DNA of 64,000 bases from Microvirga subterranea (lineage in GTDB: Bacteria > Pseudomonadota > Alphaproteobacteria > Rhizobiales > Beijerinckiaceae): the NCBI RefSeq assembly GCF_003350535.1, contig NZ_QQBB01000006.1, positions 310,001-374,000 on the forward strand. Direction: 5' to 3'. Both the position numbers and the translations under genes were made by a program. The notes under the pieces were generated by a model, which worked only from the letters and a program-made list of their open reading frames with translations, searched no databases and was not told the DNA's origin. Within the stretch, counting starts at the first letter, position 1. Every line of letters starts with the position of its first letter. Shown here piece after piece: positions 45,196 to 54,261 of this stretch.

Positions 45196-46053
45196 CTAGC
45201 GCAGCGAATAGAGGTATGCGGCGATGTCGCGGGCGTCGCGCTCGGTCACGCCCAGATCGGGCATGGCGGAGAGCGGATTGATCTTCTGCGGATCGCGCAG
45301 CCACTCGACCATATGGGCCGGCGTGTTCGTCAAATTGCCGGCGATATAGAGCCGCTCGGCGATGCCTTCGAGGGACGGCCCCACCTGCGCGTCGGCCCCC
45401 CGAATTCCCGGAATCACGTGACAGGTCGCGCACGCATATTGCTGGATCGCGACCCGGCCCCGCTCCGCTGCGCCGTCCGGCTCCCACCGGCCGCCTGAGT
45501 CGCGGGACGTCGCTTCTCCTACGCCCGCCGACGCCAATCGGTCCCGCTGCGCCCGGTAGTCGGCGGGAGTCAGCGCCGTCGAGCGTTTCAGGAACGCGAC
45601 GAGCGCCCAACGTTCCCGCTCGCTCAGGCGAAACGCCCATGCGGGCATTCCGGTCAGCTTGATCCCGTTCGAGATGGCCCAGTACATCTCCTCCGCCGGG
45701 AGGTCACGTCCCATCTGGGCGAAGTTGGGCGGGGAGGGCGCCATCCCGAGGCCGATCGGACCTGGGGCGATCCCCGGGGCGCCATGGCACTGGGAGCAAT
45801 GCCGATCGAACAGGACGAGCCCTGCGGAGACGAGATTTGCATCCGCGACATCGGGCGGCAACACGTCTCCGGCCGCATGGGTCTTGATCGACTGGCGTCG
45901 CGCCGTGCTCATGACCCAGTAGACGAGCCGCGTGTGCTGCTTGGTCGCGGAGATGTCGTAGATTCCGGAATAGATGTAGGCGAGCGATCCGCCGGCGCCG
46001 AAGGCCAGGAACAGGACCGTCCAGAACAAGAGAGACGAACGCGAACGTGACAT
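45196..46053 (-). CDS. dihaem cytochrome c, membrane-anchored
   Basis: A 285-residue protein with an N-terminal membrane anchor or uncleaved signal (about 8-28) and two class I c-type haem sites: CSQCH (about residue 85) and CATCH (about 210), with distal Met ligands likely in TGMPAWAF and SAMPDLG. It would carry electrons in the periplasm. Two-haem proteins of this form serve alcohol or aldehyde dehydrogenases or act as oxidase donors; no dehydrogenase is adjacent. The ATG at 46053 lacks a strong ribosome-binding site; a longer form is unlikely. Confidence 0.88.
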   Translation of the reverse strand: MSRSRSSLLFWTVLFLAFGAGGSLAYIYSGIYDISATKQHTRLVYWVMSTARRQSIKTHAAGDVLPPDVADANLVSAGLVLFDRHCSQCHGAPGIAPGPIGLGMAPSPPNFAQMGRDLPAEEMYWAISNGIKLTGMPAWAFRLSERERWALVAFLKRSTALTPADYRAQRDRLASAGVGEATSRDSGGRWEPDGAAERGRVAIQQYACATCHVIPGIRGADAQVGPSLEGIAERLYIAGNLTNTPAHMVEWLRDPQKINPLSAMPDLGVTERDARDIAAYLYSLR

Positions 46054-46150
46054 CGAGGCTTGCAACGAAGAGGCGCGACCCGCCTCGGGTGGACGGGTAA
46101 CTAGGGGTCCGTACGGCCAAGGCAAATGCCGCACGCTCCCCAATGTTCCA

Positions 46151-46342
46151 TCACCGGCCCGCCTTTCCGGGATCCGGGCGCCTCCTGGGAGGATAGGGGT
46201 AAACGGGCCGGTCGAGCAGCCTGCGGGACTCCTCGATGGTGCGTTGCGTGTCCCTGACGGTCTTTTCCGTCAGCTTGAGCGACAGCCGGGCGGAATGGAC
46301 GAGATTGCCTGCATTGCGGGGCCTAAGCGGAGGCTTGCTCAT
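46151..46342 (-). CDS. small basic hypothetical protein (63 aa)
   Basis: A 63-residue frame with a helical, charged middle (SLKLTEKTVRDTQRTIEESR) and a Pro/Arg-rich C terminus (YPYPPRRRPDPGK). No family is recognised. The Met at 46342 is preferred over one four codons earlier because GCGGA lies before it, although spacing is short. It lies between the M20 peptidase operon and the cytochrome gene, same strand as both. Composition suggests a real gene, but it is not certain. Confidence 0.45.
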   Translation of the reverse strand: MSKPPLRPRNAGNLVHSARLSLKLTEKTVRDTQRTIEESRRLLDRPVYPYPPRRRPDPGKAGR

Positions 46343-46370
46343 GATCCGCAGCATGCGCGATCCAAATGGC

Positions 46371-46399
46371 AGCCGCTTTCAACCAGGTTAAAAGCGGCT
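46371..46399 (-). terminator. 9-bp hairpin downstream of the diaminopropionate operon
   Basis: AGCCGCTTT and AAAGCGGCT pair perfectly around an 11-base loop. It lies 117 bases past the end of the M20 peptidase gene in the direction of its transcription, and just upstream of the small gene ending at 46151. The run after it has few T residues, so this is a possible terminator only. Confidence 0.35.
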
Positions 46400-46515
46400 C
46401 CATAAATCGGGGCCGTGACATCGGCGGGCCGGAACATCTCTAGAGGCGGAGGTTCGAATCCGAAGCGGCCGTTCCGCGGCTTCTCCTGCCCTCCGAGACG
46501 CTCGTTTCGCGCCGG

Positions 46516-47676
46516 TCAGGCTATCGGCAGGCGCCGGCGAATGACGGCCGCATGGAAGCGTGCCCCATGGAGCAGCCCGTCATCGTTGAAGTCATAGGCC
46601 GGATTGTGCAGGGGCGCCGAATCCCTGCCGTTCCCGACGAACACGAAGCAGCCTGGCACATGCTCCAGGAACCGCGCGAAGTCCTCCGAGCCCGTCATCG
46701 GCTCCCGTGCGGTCGAGACGTGGTCCGGCTCGAACACGGCCCTAGCGGCCGCGAAGGCCTCCTCCACGAGGGCGGCATCGTTCAGGAGCGGCACGAACTC
46801 GCGCGTGTAGGTCACCTCGGCGGCGACGTTGTAGGTCAAGGCCGTGCCCTCGGCGATGATGCGCATCTGCTTCTCGATCTCGGCGCTGACGTCCGGCTGG
46901 AAGCTGCGGGCGTCGCCGAGGATGCGCGCCAGCCCGGGCAGCGCGTTCCGCGTGCCGTCGGTGATCAGTTCCGTCACCGACACGACGCCGATGTCGGTCG
47001 GGCTGAGCCTGCGGGACACGATGGTCTGGAGGTTCATGACGGTCGCACAGGCGGCGACCAGCACCTCGTTGCCCCAGTGCGGACGGGCGGCATGGCCGCC
47101 GACGCCCTTCAGGACGATCTCGAAGTTGTCCTCCGCCGACATGATCGGTCCCACCCGCGTCTGGAAGTGCCCGACGGGAAGCCCAGGCATGTTGTGCAGG
47201 CCGTAGATCTCCTCGAACGGGAAGCGCTCCATCAGGCCGTCCGCCAGCATCGCGAGCGCGCCCTTGCCCCATTCCTCGGCCGGCTGGAAGACGAAGCGCA
47301 CGGTGCCGTCGAAGCCGCCTTCCTCGGCGAGCAGTTTGGCGGCTCCGAGCAGCATGGCGGTGTGGCCGTCGTGGCCGCAGGCGTGCATCGTGCCGGGATT
47401 CTGCGAACGGTAGTCCTGCGTGCCCTGTTCGGTGATCCGCAGGGCGTCCATGTCGGCCCGCAGCGCGATGGCGCGGTTGCCGCTGCCGCGTTTGAGCGTG
47501 CCGATGACGCCGGTGCCGCCCACGCCCTCGGCGACCTCATCGAGACCGAACTCCCGCAGTTTGGCGGCCACGAAGGCACTCGTGCGCGTCTCCTCGAACC
47601 CGAACTCCGGATGGGCGTGGAGGTCGCGCCGCCAGGCCGTCATCTCCCGTTCGAGGGCGCTCAAGTCGATGGTCAT
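46516..47676 (-). CDS. M20-family amidohydrolase (hippurate hydrolase/N-acyl amino acid deacylase type)
   Basis: A 386-residue zinc or manganese amidohydrolase that would cut an N-acyl group from an amino acid. Metal and catalytic motifs are RADMDALRI, HACGHDGHTAMLL, PAEEWGKGA (catalytic Glu pair), the dimerisation-domain GGHAARPH, and a final HNPAYDFND. GGGAGAG precedes the ATG at 47676. It is the last gene of a three-gene operon with a carbamoylase-type hydrolase and diaminopropionate ammonia-lyase, suggesting it frees an amino acid that the others break down. Confidence 0.9.
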   Translation of the reverse strand: MTIDLSALEREMTAWRRDLHAHPEFGFEETRTSAFVAAKLREFGLDEVAEGVGGTGVIGTLKRGSGNRAIALRADMDALRITEQGTQDYRSQNPGTMHACGHDGHTAMLLGAAKLLAEEGGFDGTVRFVFQPAEEWGKGALAMLADGLMERFPFEEIYGLHNMPGLPVGHFQTRVGPIMSAEDNFEIVLKGVGGHAARPHWGNEVLVAACATVMNLQTIVSRRLSPTDIGVVSVTELITDGTRNALPGLARILGDARSFQPDVSAEIEKQMRIIAEGTALTYNVAAEVTYTREFVPLLNDAALVEEAFAAARAVFEPDHVSTAREPMTGSEDFARFLEHVPGCFVFVGNGRDSAPLHNPAYDFNDDGLLHGARFHAAVIRRRLPIA

Positions 47677-47695
47677 GTGTCTCTCCCGGCAGGCA

Positions 47696-48931
47696 TTACT
47701 GGGCCGCGAGCCGACTGACAACATCGAGCAGGATGTTGGCGCCCGCAACAAGGTCGGCGTCCGGCGTACGCTCGCGCGGATTGTGGCTGATGCCGCCGAT
47801 GCTCGGCACGAAGATCATGGCGGCGGGCGCGATCCGGGCGATCATCTGGGCGTCATGGCCGGCGCCCGAGGTCATCCGCTTCGAGGCCAGCCCGCGCCTG
47901 CGTGCGGCCTCTTCCACCAGCTCCACGATCCTCCGGTCGAAGGTCACAGGCTCGAACCGCGCCAGCCGCTCGACCGAGATCGTCACCTCCTCGGTCGCGG
48001 CCAGCTCCGCCAGGTAGGCGGCAAGCGCAGCCTCCTCGGCCTGGAGGCGCCCTTCGTCGGGATCGCGCAGGTCGACCGTGAAGGTGGCGCGGGAGGGAAT
48101 GACGTTGATCGCGTTCGGCTCAAAGCTCATGCAGCCCACCGTCGCGACGGTGGGCGTGTTCGCGTTCCGGGCCCGGTCGCGCAGGAAGGTGACCACGCGG
48201 GCCGCGGCGTGGCCCGCATCCCGGCGCATCGACATGGGCGTCGTGCCGGCATGGTTGGCCTCACCCTCGATGGTGACGCGCTGCCAGGAGATGCCCTGGA
48301 GGTTCTCGACCGCACCGATGGGCACGCCCTCACGTTCCAGCACGGGCCCCTGCTCAATGTGCAGCTCCACGTAAGCGTGCGGCCTGAGGAAGCCCGGCTC
48401 TTCGGACCCGGCATAGCCGATGCGCTCGAGCTCGGCTCCAAGCACGGTGCCATCGGTGCCGAGCGTCGCCAGCGCCTCCTCGACGGGGAGCCCGCCGGCA
48501 TGGACGAGCGAACCCATCATGTCGGGCGCGTAGCGCACGCCTTCCTCGTTGGTGAAGGCGGCGACCGCGATGGGCCTGGCTGGAACGAACCCGGCAGATT
48601 TCAGGGTCTGGATCACCTCCAGCCCGGAGAGCACGCCGTAGCACCCGTCATAGATGCCGGCGTCGATGACGGTATCGATATGCGAGCCGAGCAGGATGGA
48701 GGCCTCGTCGGCGTTGTCGGCCGTTCCCCAAATTCCGAAGATGTTGCCGATGCGGTCAATCGCGACCTCCAGGCCTGCGGCCCGGATCCAGGCCACGAGG
48801 GCGTCGCGTCCCGCCTTGTCGGCGTCGGAGCCGGCGAGCCGGACAAGCCTCCCGTCGCCATCCCGGCCGATCTTCCCGAGTTCGTGGAGGCGGCCGAGCA
48901 GGCGACCGGCGTCGATGGAAAGGGTGGTCAT
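47696..48931 (-). CDS. Zn-dependent hydrolase, N-carbamoyl-L-amino-acid amidohydrolase/ureidoglycolate-type
   Basis: A 411-residue M20-family enzyme of the hydantoinase/carbamoylase subgroup (allantoate amidohydrolase, beta-ureidopropionase, L-carbamoylase). Diagnostic motifs are GSHIDTVIDAG, FTNEEGVRY, ELHIEQGPVLE, HAGTTPMSMR and TSGAGHDAQM, with metal ligands in the first, second and last. The substrate is a ureido or carbamoyl amino acid, not further defined. Its ATG overlaps the ammonia-lyase stop (ATGA), so the two are translationally coupled. Confidence 0.9.
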   Translation of the reverse strand: MTTLSIDAGRLLGRLHELGKIGRDGDGRLVRLAGSDADKAGRDALVAWIRAAGLEVAIDRIGNIFGIWGTADNADEASILLGSHIDTVIDAGIYDGCYGVLSGLEVIQTLKSAGFVPARPIAVAAFTNEEGVRYAPDMMGSLVHAGGLPVEEALATLGTDGTVLGAELERIGYAGSEEPGFLRPHAYVELHIEQGPVLEREGVPIGAVENLQGISWQRVTIEGEANHAGTTPMSMRRDAGHAAARVVTFLRDRARNANTPTVATVGCMSFEPNAINVIPSRATFTVDLRDPDEGRLQAEEAALAAYLAELAATEEVTISVERLARFEPVTFDRRIVELVEEAARRRGLASKRMTSGAGHDAQMIARIAPAAMIFVPSIGGISHNPRERTPDADLVAGANILLDVVSRLAAQ

Positions 48932-50136
48932 GCGTCCGCTCCTCGACGACGGGCTGCGACTTCGGCGGGTGATATGCCGACGAGCTCGGTGTATCGCGCC
49001 GGATCGGTGGCACCCTCCGTGTTGATGAGAAGAATGCGGGAGGCGGCATCGAGCCCGAGGGCCGCCTTCAGGGAGGGATCGGAGGCGGCCTTGCTCAAAG
49101 CCGCGAAGCCGACACCGCCGCTCTCGCCCGCGACGATGGCCGGATCGTTCCCGGCGGGGTAGGCGAGGCGCTTCATCGCTGCGACCGCATCCTCCTCGTC
49201 GACGGTCATGAAGGCATCGGCGACGCGGGACAGCACCCGCCAGGCGACGAGCGACGGCTCGTAGCATTCCAGCATCGCCATCACGGTCGGCTCGCCGTGG
49301 CCGATCTTGACCGGGCGCCCCGCGCGCGCGGTCTCGTAGATGCAGGCGGCCCGCGCGGGATCGACCACGACGAAGACCGGCCGCCGGTCGCCGAGGACGA
49401 GCGCGAGATGCGCCGCCACCGCCGCCGCGACGCCTCCGACGCCGGCCTGCACGAACACGTGGGTCGGCGGTTCGGGGAGCTGGCGCAGGGCTTCGCGCAC
49501 CATTGCGGTGTAGCCCTGCATGACCAGCCCGGGAATGCGCTCGTAGCCCGGCCAAGAGGTGTCGGAGACCACAGTCCAGCCCGCTTCGGCCGCGACCCGC
49601 GCCGCCTCTGCGACCGAGTCGTCGTAGGTGCCCTCGACCCGGATCATCTTCGCGCCGAAGCGGGCGATGGCCGCCACGCGCCCGTCGCTGACGCCGGCAT
49701 GCACGAAGATGGCGGCCCTGGCGCCGACGAGCTGCGCGCCCTGAGCCACCGAACGCCCGTGATTGCCGTCAGTGGCGCAGGCGAAGGTCATGCCGGCCGC
49801 GACGGCCCGGACCTCCGGCGCGTGCAGCTCGGCGACGTCGACGGGCCGTCCCAGCCGGCGGGCGGCCTCCTCCAGCACAAGCCGGATGACCGCGTAGGAT
49901 CCGCCCAGGGCCTTGAAGCTGCCCAGTCCCAGCCGGAAGCCTTCGTCTTTGACGTGGATCGCGCCCACGCCGAGACCGGCGGCCAGGGCCTGCAGCATGT
50001 GCAGGGGCGTCGGGGCATGGTTGTCGCGATAGGTCAGGTAGCGCTCGACCTCCTCGGCCGCAGCCGCGCCCAGCGTGTCGGCATCGACCGGATAGAGGGG
50101 CCTGCGGTAGTCGGGGTGCTGGTTGGGCAGGATCAT
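48928..50136 (-). CDS. dpaL: diaminopropionate ammonia-lyase
   Basis: A 402-residue PLP enzyme of the fold II family that would turn 2,3-diaminopropionate into pyruvate and two ammonia molecules. The PLP lysine lies in LGSFKALGGSYAV (about residue 75), with the substrate loop ATDGNHGRSVA and the glycine-rich phosphate site QAGVGGVAAAV. The length fits YgeX/DpaL. AAGGACGG precedes the ATG. First gene of its operon, divergent from an Lrp/AsnC regulator, which is the typical arrangement of an amino-acid-induced catabolic unit. Confidence 0.92.
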   Translation of the reverse strand: MILPNQHPDYRRPLYPVDADTLGAAAAEEVERYLTYRDNHAPTPLHMLQALAAGLGVGAIHVKDEGFRLGLGSFKALGGSYAVIRLVLEEAARRLGRPVDVAELHAPEVRAVAAGMTFACATDGNHGRSVAQGAQLVGARAAIFVHAGVSDGRVAAIARFGAKMIRVEGTYDDSVAEAARVAAEAGWTVVSDTSWPGYERIPGLVMQGYTAMVREALRQLPEPPTHVFVQAGVGGVAAAVAAHLALVLGDRRPVFVVVDPARAACIYETARAGRPVKIGHGEPTVMAMLECYEPSLVAWRVLSRVADAFMTVDEEDAVAAMKRLAYPAGNDPAIVAGESGGVGFAALSKAASDPSLKAALGLDAASRILLINTEGATDPARYTELVGISPAEVAARRRGADA

Positions 50137-50245
50137 CGCCGTCCTTCACTGTAAGCCGGCGAGAAGATATTGCATCGGGTGTGAGAAAAGCGCTCTATTT
50201 GAGCCCTCTCAATGAAAGTTCTTTTCGTGCCAGCGAGGCCTCGGG

Positions 50246-50731
50246 GTGTCCAAGTCATCGTCGTCCATTGCCCTCGACAGCTTCGACCTGGCGATCCTGG
50301 GCATCCTGCAGCGGGACAACGCGACCCCGCAACGGGTGATCGGCGAGGCCGTCAACCTGTCGGCCCCGGCCGTGCAGCGCCGCATCCGGCGGATGGAGGA
50401 GGCGGGCGTCATCCGGGCCAACGTCTCGATCGTCGATCCGGCCCGGGTGGGGCAATCCATCACCATCTTCGTCGAGGTCGAGGTCATCAGTGAGACGGCG
50501 GAGCTGATCGATGCCGCCAAGCGGGAATTCGCCTCGGTGCCCGAGGTGCAGCAGTGCTACTACGTCACCGGCGAGGCCGATTTCGTTCTGGTGATCGTGG
50601 TGCCGACGATGGGCGACTACGAGGCGCTCACGCGCCGCCTGTTCTTCGGCAACAACAACGTGAAGCGGTTCCGCACCTTCGTGGCCATGGACCGCGTGAA
50701 GGTCGGACTGGAGGTTCCCCTGCCGGCATGA
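50246..50731 (+). CDS. Lrp/AsnC-family transcriptional regulator
   Basis: A 161-residue regulator: an N-terminal winged helix-turn-helix (about 12-65; LDLAILGILQRDN-like helix, then VIGEAVNLSAPAVQRRIRRM) and a C-terminal RAM ligand-binding domain (about 80-155) that senses amino acids. It starts at GTG with GGGG upstream. It is divergent from the diaminopropionate operon with 109 bases between, and most likely activates that operon in response to diaminopropionate or a related amino acid. Confidence 0.9.
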   Translation: MSKSSSSIALDSFDLAILGILQRDNATPQRVIGEAVNLSAPAVQRRIRRMEEAGVIRANVSIVDPARVGQSITIFVEVEVISETAELIDAAKREFASVPEVQQCYYVTGEADFVLVIVVPTMGDYEALTRRLFFGNNNVKRFRTFVAMDRVKVGLEVPLPA

Positions 50732-50739
50732 CGTTGCGC

Positions 50740-51537
50740 TCACGCGGGCCGGTCCTCCCCGCGCCCGCGCATATAGGCTTGCGGGCTACACCCCATCTCG
50801 GTCCGGAACGCGTAGACGAAGGCCGAGGTCGAGCCGTAGCCGAGTTCCATGGCGGTCCGGGTCACGTCGAGACCGCCGCCCATGAGCTCGATCGCCTTGA
50901 ACAGCCGCAGGCGCCGCCGCCATGAGCGCAGGCTCATGCCCATCTCCGCCTCGAAGCGGCGGGCGAGCGTCCGTTCCGACATCCCGAGCTCCCGGCCCCA
51001 TGCCTCCGGCCCGCGTGCATCGGCGGGATCCCCGTAGAGCGCCTCGCACAAGGCGGTCAGAGAGGATGCTCCACGGGGCCAGGGGAGCGCGCCCGGAAGG
51101 GGCTGCGCCCGCCGGAGCTGGTCGAGGATGAGGTCCGTCACGCGGCCGGCATAACCGTCGCGATCCTCCTCGCCCTCGATCGCGGCGGCCTCGACGATGA
51201 GGGCCTTCAGCAGCGGCGTGACGCCGAACACGGTCGGGCTCTCCGGCAGGCCGCGGCCGGCCTCGTGGGCGATCCAGAGGCTGCGGAACTCGGCCCCGAG
51301 CAGGGAGCCGACCCGATGCGTCAGGCCCGTCGGCAGCCACACGGCCTGCTCCGGCGAGATCACCAAGGAGTGTCCCTCCACCGATACCGTCAGCACGCCG
51401 GAGATCGCGTACACCATCTGGTTCCAGCGGTGGGCATGCTCCGGGAAGGAGTGCCGCGCCGGGATCGTCTGCGCCCGCACGGTGATCGGTCGGGGCGGCC
51501 CCAGGCCGGGCGGCGCCTGGATCGTCTCCCATGTCAT
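50740..51537 (-). CDS. AraC-family transcriptional regulator with cupin domain
   Basis: A 265-residue regulator: an N-terminal cupin (about 20-100; PEHAHRWNQMVYAISG, then QAVWLPTGLTHRV) and a C-terminal double helix-turn-helix of the AraC type (about 165-260; GMSERTLARRFEAEMGMS, GYGSTSAFVYAFRTEMGCSP). GGGGGCC precedes the ATG. It is divergent from the TPR-MFS pair, with an inverted repeat (51581-51598) between them, so it probably controls that pair. It converges with the Lrp-type gene. Confidence 0.92.
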   Translation of the reverse strand: MTWETIQAPPGLGPPRPITVRAQTIPARHSFPEHAHRWNQMVYAISGVLTVSVEGHSLVISPEQAVWLPTGLTHRVGSLLGAEFRSLWIAHEAGRGLPESPTVFGVTPLLKALIVEAAAIEGEEDRDGYAGRVTDLILDQLRRAQPLPGALPWPRGASSLTALCEALYGDPADARGPEAWGRELGMSERTLARRFEAEMGMSLRSWRRRLRLFKAIELMGGGLDVTRTAMELGYGSTSAFVYAFRTEMGCSPQAYMRGRGEDRPA

Positions 51538-51580
51538 GTCTGGCCCCCAGTTTGGCTGTTGATCGACATGATATGGCAGA

Positions 51581-51598
51581 CTGTCCAAATACGGACAG
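51581..51598. promoter_or_regulatory. inverted repeat CTGTCC-AAATAC-GGACAG (candidate operator)
   Basis: Perfect 6-base arms separated by an AT-rich 6-base spacer, in the 129-base gap between the AraC-type gene and the TPR gene. The position fits an operator for one or both promoters. AraC proteins usually prefer direct repeats, so another factor is possible. Confidence 0.4.
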
Positions 51599-51666
51599 GG
51601 GGCGATCCCGTATAACGGCGGGATCGAGCGCCGAAGCCCGCCCGATCCTGGAATGAGGAACCTGCC

Positions 51667-52986
51667 ATGTCCCGCCTCGACAGCCGCGGCCTGCCGCTCT
51701 CGACCACGTCCGACCTCGCGGCCGAACGCTACCGGCACGGGGTCGACCTCCTCCTCTCCGCCTGGCCCGGCGCCGCAGAGGCCCTGGAGGAGGCCATCGC
51801 GGCCGATCCGGACTTCGCCCTTGCCCATGCGGCCCGCGCCCGCCTGCACGCCATCCGGTCCGAGCCGACAAAGGCCCAGGCGCGGATCGCGGCAGCGGGG
51901 GAGATCGTCGCCCGGCGCGGGACCGAGCGGGAGCGCAGCCATGTGGAGATCCTGCGGCTCGCCATCAACGGCCACTCGGCCCAGGCGCTGGAGCGCGCGC
52001 TCGCCCATGCCGACACCTGGCCGCGCGACGTGCTGATCCTGTCGCTGCCTCTCGGGGCCTTCGGGCTCTTCGCCTTCTCCGGAATGGCGGATCACGACCG
52101 GGCCCGCGTCGACCTCTGCGAGCGCCACGCCCGACACTTCGACGCGGACGACTGGTGGTTCCTCACCTACCGGGGCTGGGCCCATGCTGAGAACGGCAAC
52201 GTTTCGCATGGCCGCGCGCTGACACAGCGCGGCTTCGACCTGCGGAGAAACAACGCCAACGCGGCGCACGCGCTCTCGCACGCCATGTACGAAGGCGGCG
52301 CGCACGAAGACGCGGAGCGGCTGATCGCCGAGTGGCTGCCGGGCTACGACCGCTCCGGCACCCTCCAGGGCCACATCGCCTGGCACGCGGCGCTGGGCGC
52401 GCTGGAGCGAAGCGACCCGGAGCACGCGCTGGCGATCTACGCGGATTACATCCAGCCCTCGGTGACGGCCGGGATGCCGGTCAACGTGGTCAGCGACACC
52501 GCCTCGTTCCTGTGGCGGCTGAAGGCCTACGGCCACGACGTGCCGGCGGGGCTGTGGGACGACGCGGCGGCTTACTCCAGGGGGTACTTCCAGAAGGCCG
52601 GCTTCGCCTTCGCGGACGTTCACATGGCCTTGATCGCCGCAGCGACCGGCGAGAAGGCCGCCGTCGAGGAGCGCGTGAAGGCGCTGACGAGCCTGACCGA
52701 GGCGGGCGCATTGGCCGCCGGGCCGGTAGTGCCGGCGATCTGCCGCGCGGCGCTGGCCTTCGCGGAGGAGAATTACGCAGCCTGCGCCCGCATCCTCGAG
52801 CCGGTCGCGGCCGAGGTCGTGCGCATCGGCGGCAGCGGCGCCCAGCGCGAGATGATGGAGGACATGCTCCTCCTCGCCTTGATGCGCAGCGGCGAGGCCG
52901 CGAAGGCCCGTGCGCTACTCGACCGCCGCCTGCATCGCCGCCCGTCGCTGCGCGACGCGCGCTGGCACGGCATGCTCGCAGCCTGA
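51667..52986 (+). CDS. tetratricopeptide-repeat protein, TTC38-like
   Basis: A 439-residue helical repeat protein similar in plan to eukaryotic and bacterial TTC38. Repeat-like helices run through most of it (AAEALEEAIAADPDFALAHA, ERALAHADTWPRDVLILSLP, FLTYRGWAHAENGN). No enzymatic motif is seen. It is followed after 8 bases by an MFS transporter and is divergent from an AraC-type regulator. The function is unknown; the neighbours hint at response to, and export or uptake of, a small molecule. Confidence 0.8.
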   Translation: MSRLDSRGLPLSTTSDLAAERYRHGVDLLLSAWPGAAEALEEAIAADPDFALAHAARARLHAIRSEPTKAQARIAAAGEIVARRGTERERSHVEILRLAINGHSAQALERALAHADTWPRDVLILSLPLGAFGLFAFSGMADHDRARVDLCERHARHFDADDWWFLTYRGWAHAENGNVSHGRALTQRGFDLRRNNANAAHALSHAMYEGGAHEDAERLIAEWLPGYDRSGTLQGHIAWHAALGALERSDPEHALAIYADYIQPSVTAGMPVNVVSDTASFLWRLKAYGHDVPAGLWDDAAAYSRGYFQKAGFAFADVHMALIAAATGEKAAVEERVKALTSLTEAGALAAGPVVPAICRAALAFAEENYAACARILEPVAAEVVRIGGSGAQREMMEDMLLLALMRSGEAAKARALLDRRLHRRPSLRDARWHGMLAA

Positions 52987-52994
52987 GGAACCTC

Positions 52995-54218
52995 ATGTCA
53001 CAGATGAATGCCGATGCCGTCGCCGGAGCCATGCCGGGGGCCCGCTCCGGGGATGCCGATGTCTTTAGGCTCGCGGTCTCCCAGGCGCTTGCCGGGGCGA
53101 ACTCGGCGGTCGTGTACGCCACCGGCGCCATCGTCGGCAACACGCTCGCCCCCAGCCCGGCGCTGGCCACGCTGCCGATCTCCATCTTCGTGGTGGGCAT
53201 GGCGGCCTGCACCCTGCCGGCCGGCGCCGTCGCCCGGCGCCACGGCCGCCGCGCCGCATTCCTGACCGGGACGGGATGCGGCGTGCTGACCGGGTTGCTG
53301 GCCGCTCTGGCGGTCGTGCTGGGCTCGTTCTGGCTCTTCTGCGCCGCGACGTTCTTCGGCGGGGCCTACGCCGCCGTGGTGCTGTCGTTCCGCTTCGCGG
53401 CCGCCGATTGCGTTCCGGCCGCGCGTCGCCCGCGGGCCCTGTCCGCCGTCATGGCGGGCGGAGTGTTCGCCGGGGTGATCGGCCCGCAGCTCGTCACCTA
53501 CACCATGGACCTGTGGCAGCCTTATCTCTTCGCCGCGACCTATCTGGCGCAGGCCGCGGTGGCGGCCGTGTCGGCCCTCGTGCTCCTCGGCGTGCGGGTG
53601 CCGATGCCGACCGCCGCGGAGCTGGCCGGCGGCCGCCCGCTCGGCGCCGTCGTGCGTCAGCCCCGCTTCGTCACGGCGGTGATCTGCGGGGTCGTCTCGT
53701 ACACGCTCATGAACTTCATCATGACGGCCGCTCCCCTGGCGATGCGCCTGTGCGGCCTGTCGCAGGAATCGTCCAACTTGGGCCTGCAATGGCACATCAT
53801 CGCCATGTACGGCCCCGGGTTCTTCACCGGACGGCTGATCACGCGTTTCGGCGCGCCCCGCGTGGTAACTGCCGGCCTGGCCCTGACCGCCGCCTCCGCC
53901 GCCATCGGGCTGACGGGCGTGGACGTGGCGCATTTCTGGCTCACCCTGGTCCTGCTCGGCCTCGGCTGGAACTTCGGTTTCACCGGCGCCTCGGCGCTCG
54001 TGCTGGAATGCCATCGTCCCGAGGAGCGGACCCGGGTGCAGTCGCTCAACGACTTCCTGGTGTTCGGAACGATGGCGGTGGGCTCCTTCTCGTCGGGCGG
54101 CCTGCTGACGGCCTATGGCTGGAACACGGTGCTGTGGGTGTCCTTCGTTCCCCTCGCCGTCGCGGCGGCGGCCCTCGCGGTCGCAGGCTCGTCACGCGCC
54201 GGCCACACGGTCGGATAA
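52995..54218 (+). CDS. MFS transporter
   Basis: A 407-residue twelve-helix major facilitator protein. Helix 2-3 loop motif ARRHGRRAAF and a repeated GRLITRFGAPRV in the second half are family hallmarks. It begins 8 bases after the TPR gene, so the two form an operon. Substrate unknown. The family also includes drug exporters, so an efflux role is possible. Confidence 0.88.
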   Translation: MSQMNADAVAGAMPGARSGDADVFRLAVSQALAGANSAVVYATGAIVGNTLAPSPALATLPISIFVVGMAACTLPAGAVARRHGRRAAFLTGTGCGVLTGLLAALAVVLGSFWLFCAATFFGGAYAAVVLSFRFAAADCVPAARRPRALSAVMAGGVFAGVIGPQLVTYTMDLWQPYLFAATYLAQAAVAAVSALVLLGVRVPMPTAAELAGGRPLGAVVRQPRFVTAVICGVVSYTLMNFIMTAAPLAMRLCGLSQESSNLGLQWHIIAMYGPGFFTGRLITRFGAPRVVTAGLALTAASAAIGLTGVDVAHFWLTLVLLGLGWNFGFTGASALVLECHRPEERTRVQSLNDFLVFGTMAVGSFSSGGLLTAYGWNTVLWVSFVPLAVAAAALAVAGSSRAGHTVG

Positions 54219-54261
54219 GGGCAGCGCGACCGCGTTCCATCACGCGGGGCTCCCGCCATGG

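Noticed and set aside
46425-46475. tRNA-like T-arm sequence (GGTTCGAATCC) in an intergenic region
   Set aside because: The bases flanking the loop do not form a five-pair T-stem (GGAGG versus CCGAA), and no acceptor, D-arm or anticodon arm can be assembled around it. At most it is a tRNA relic.
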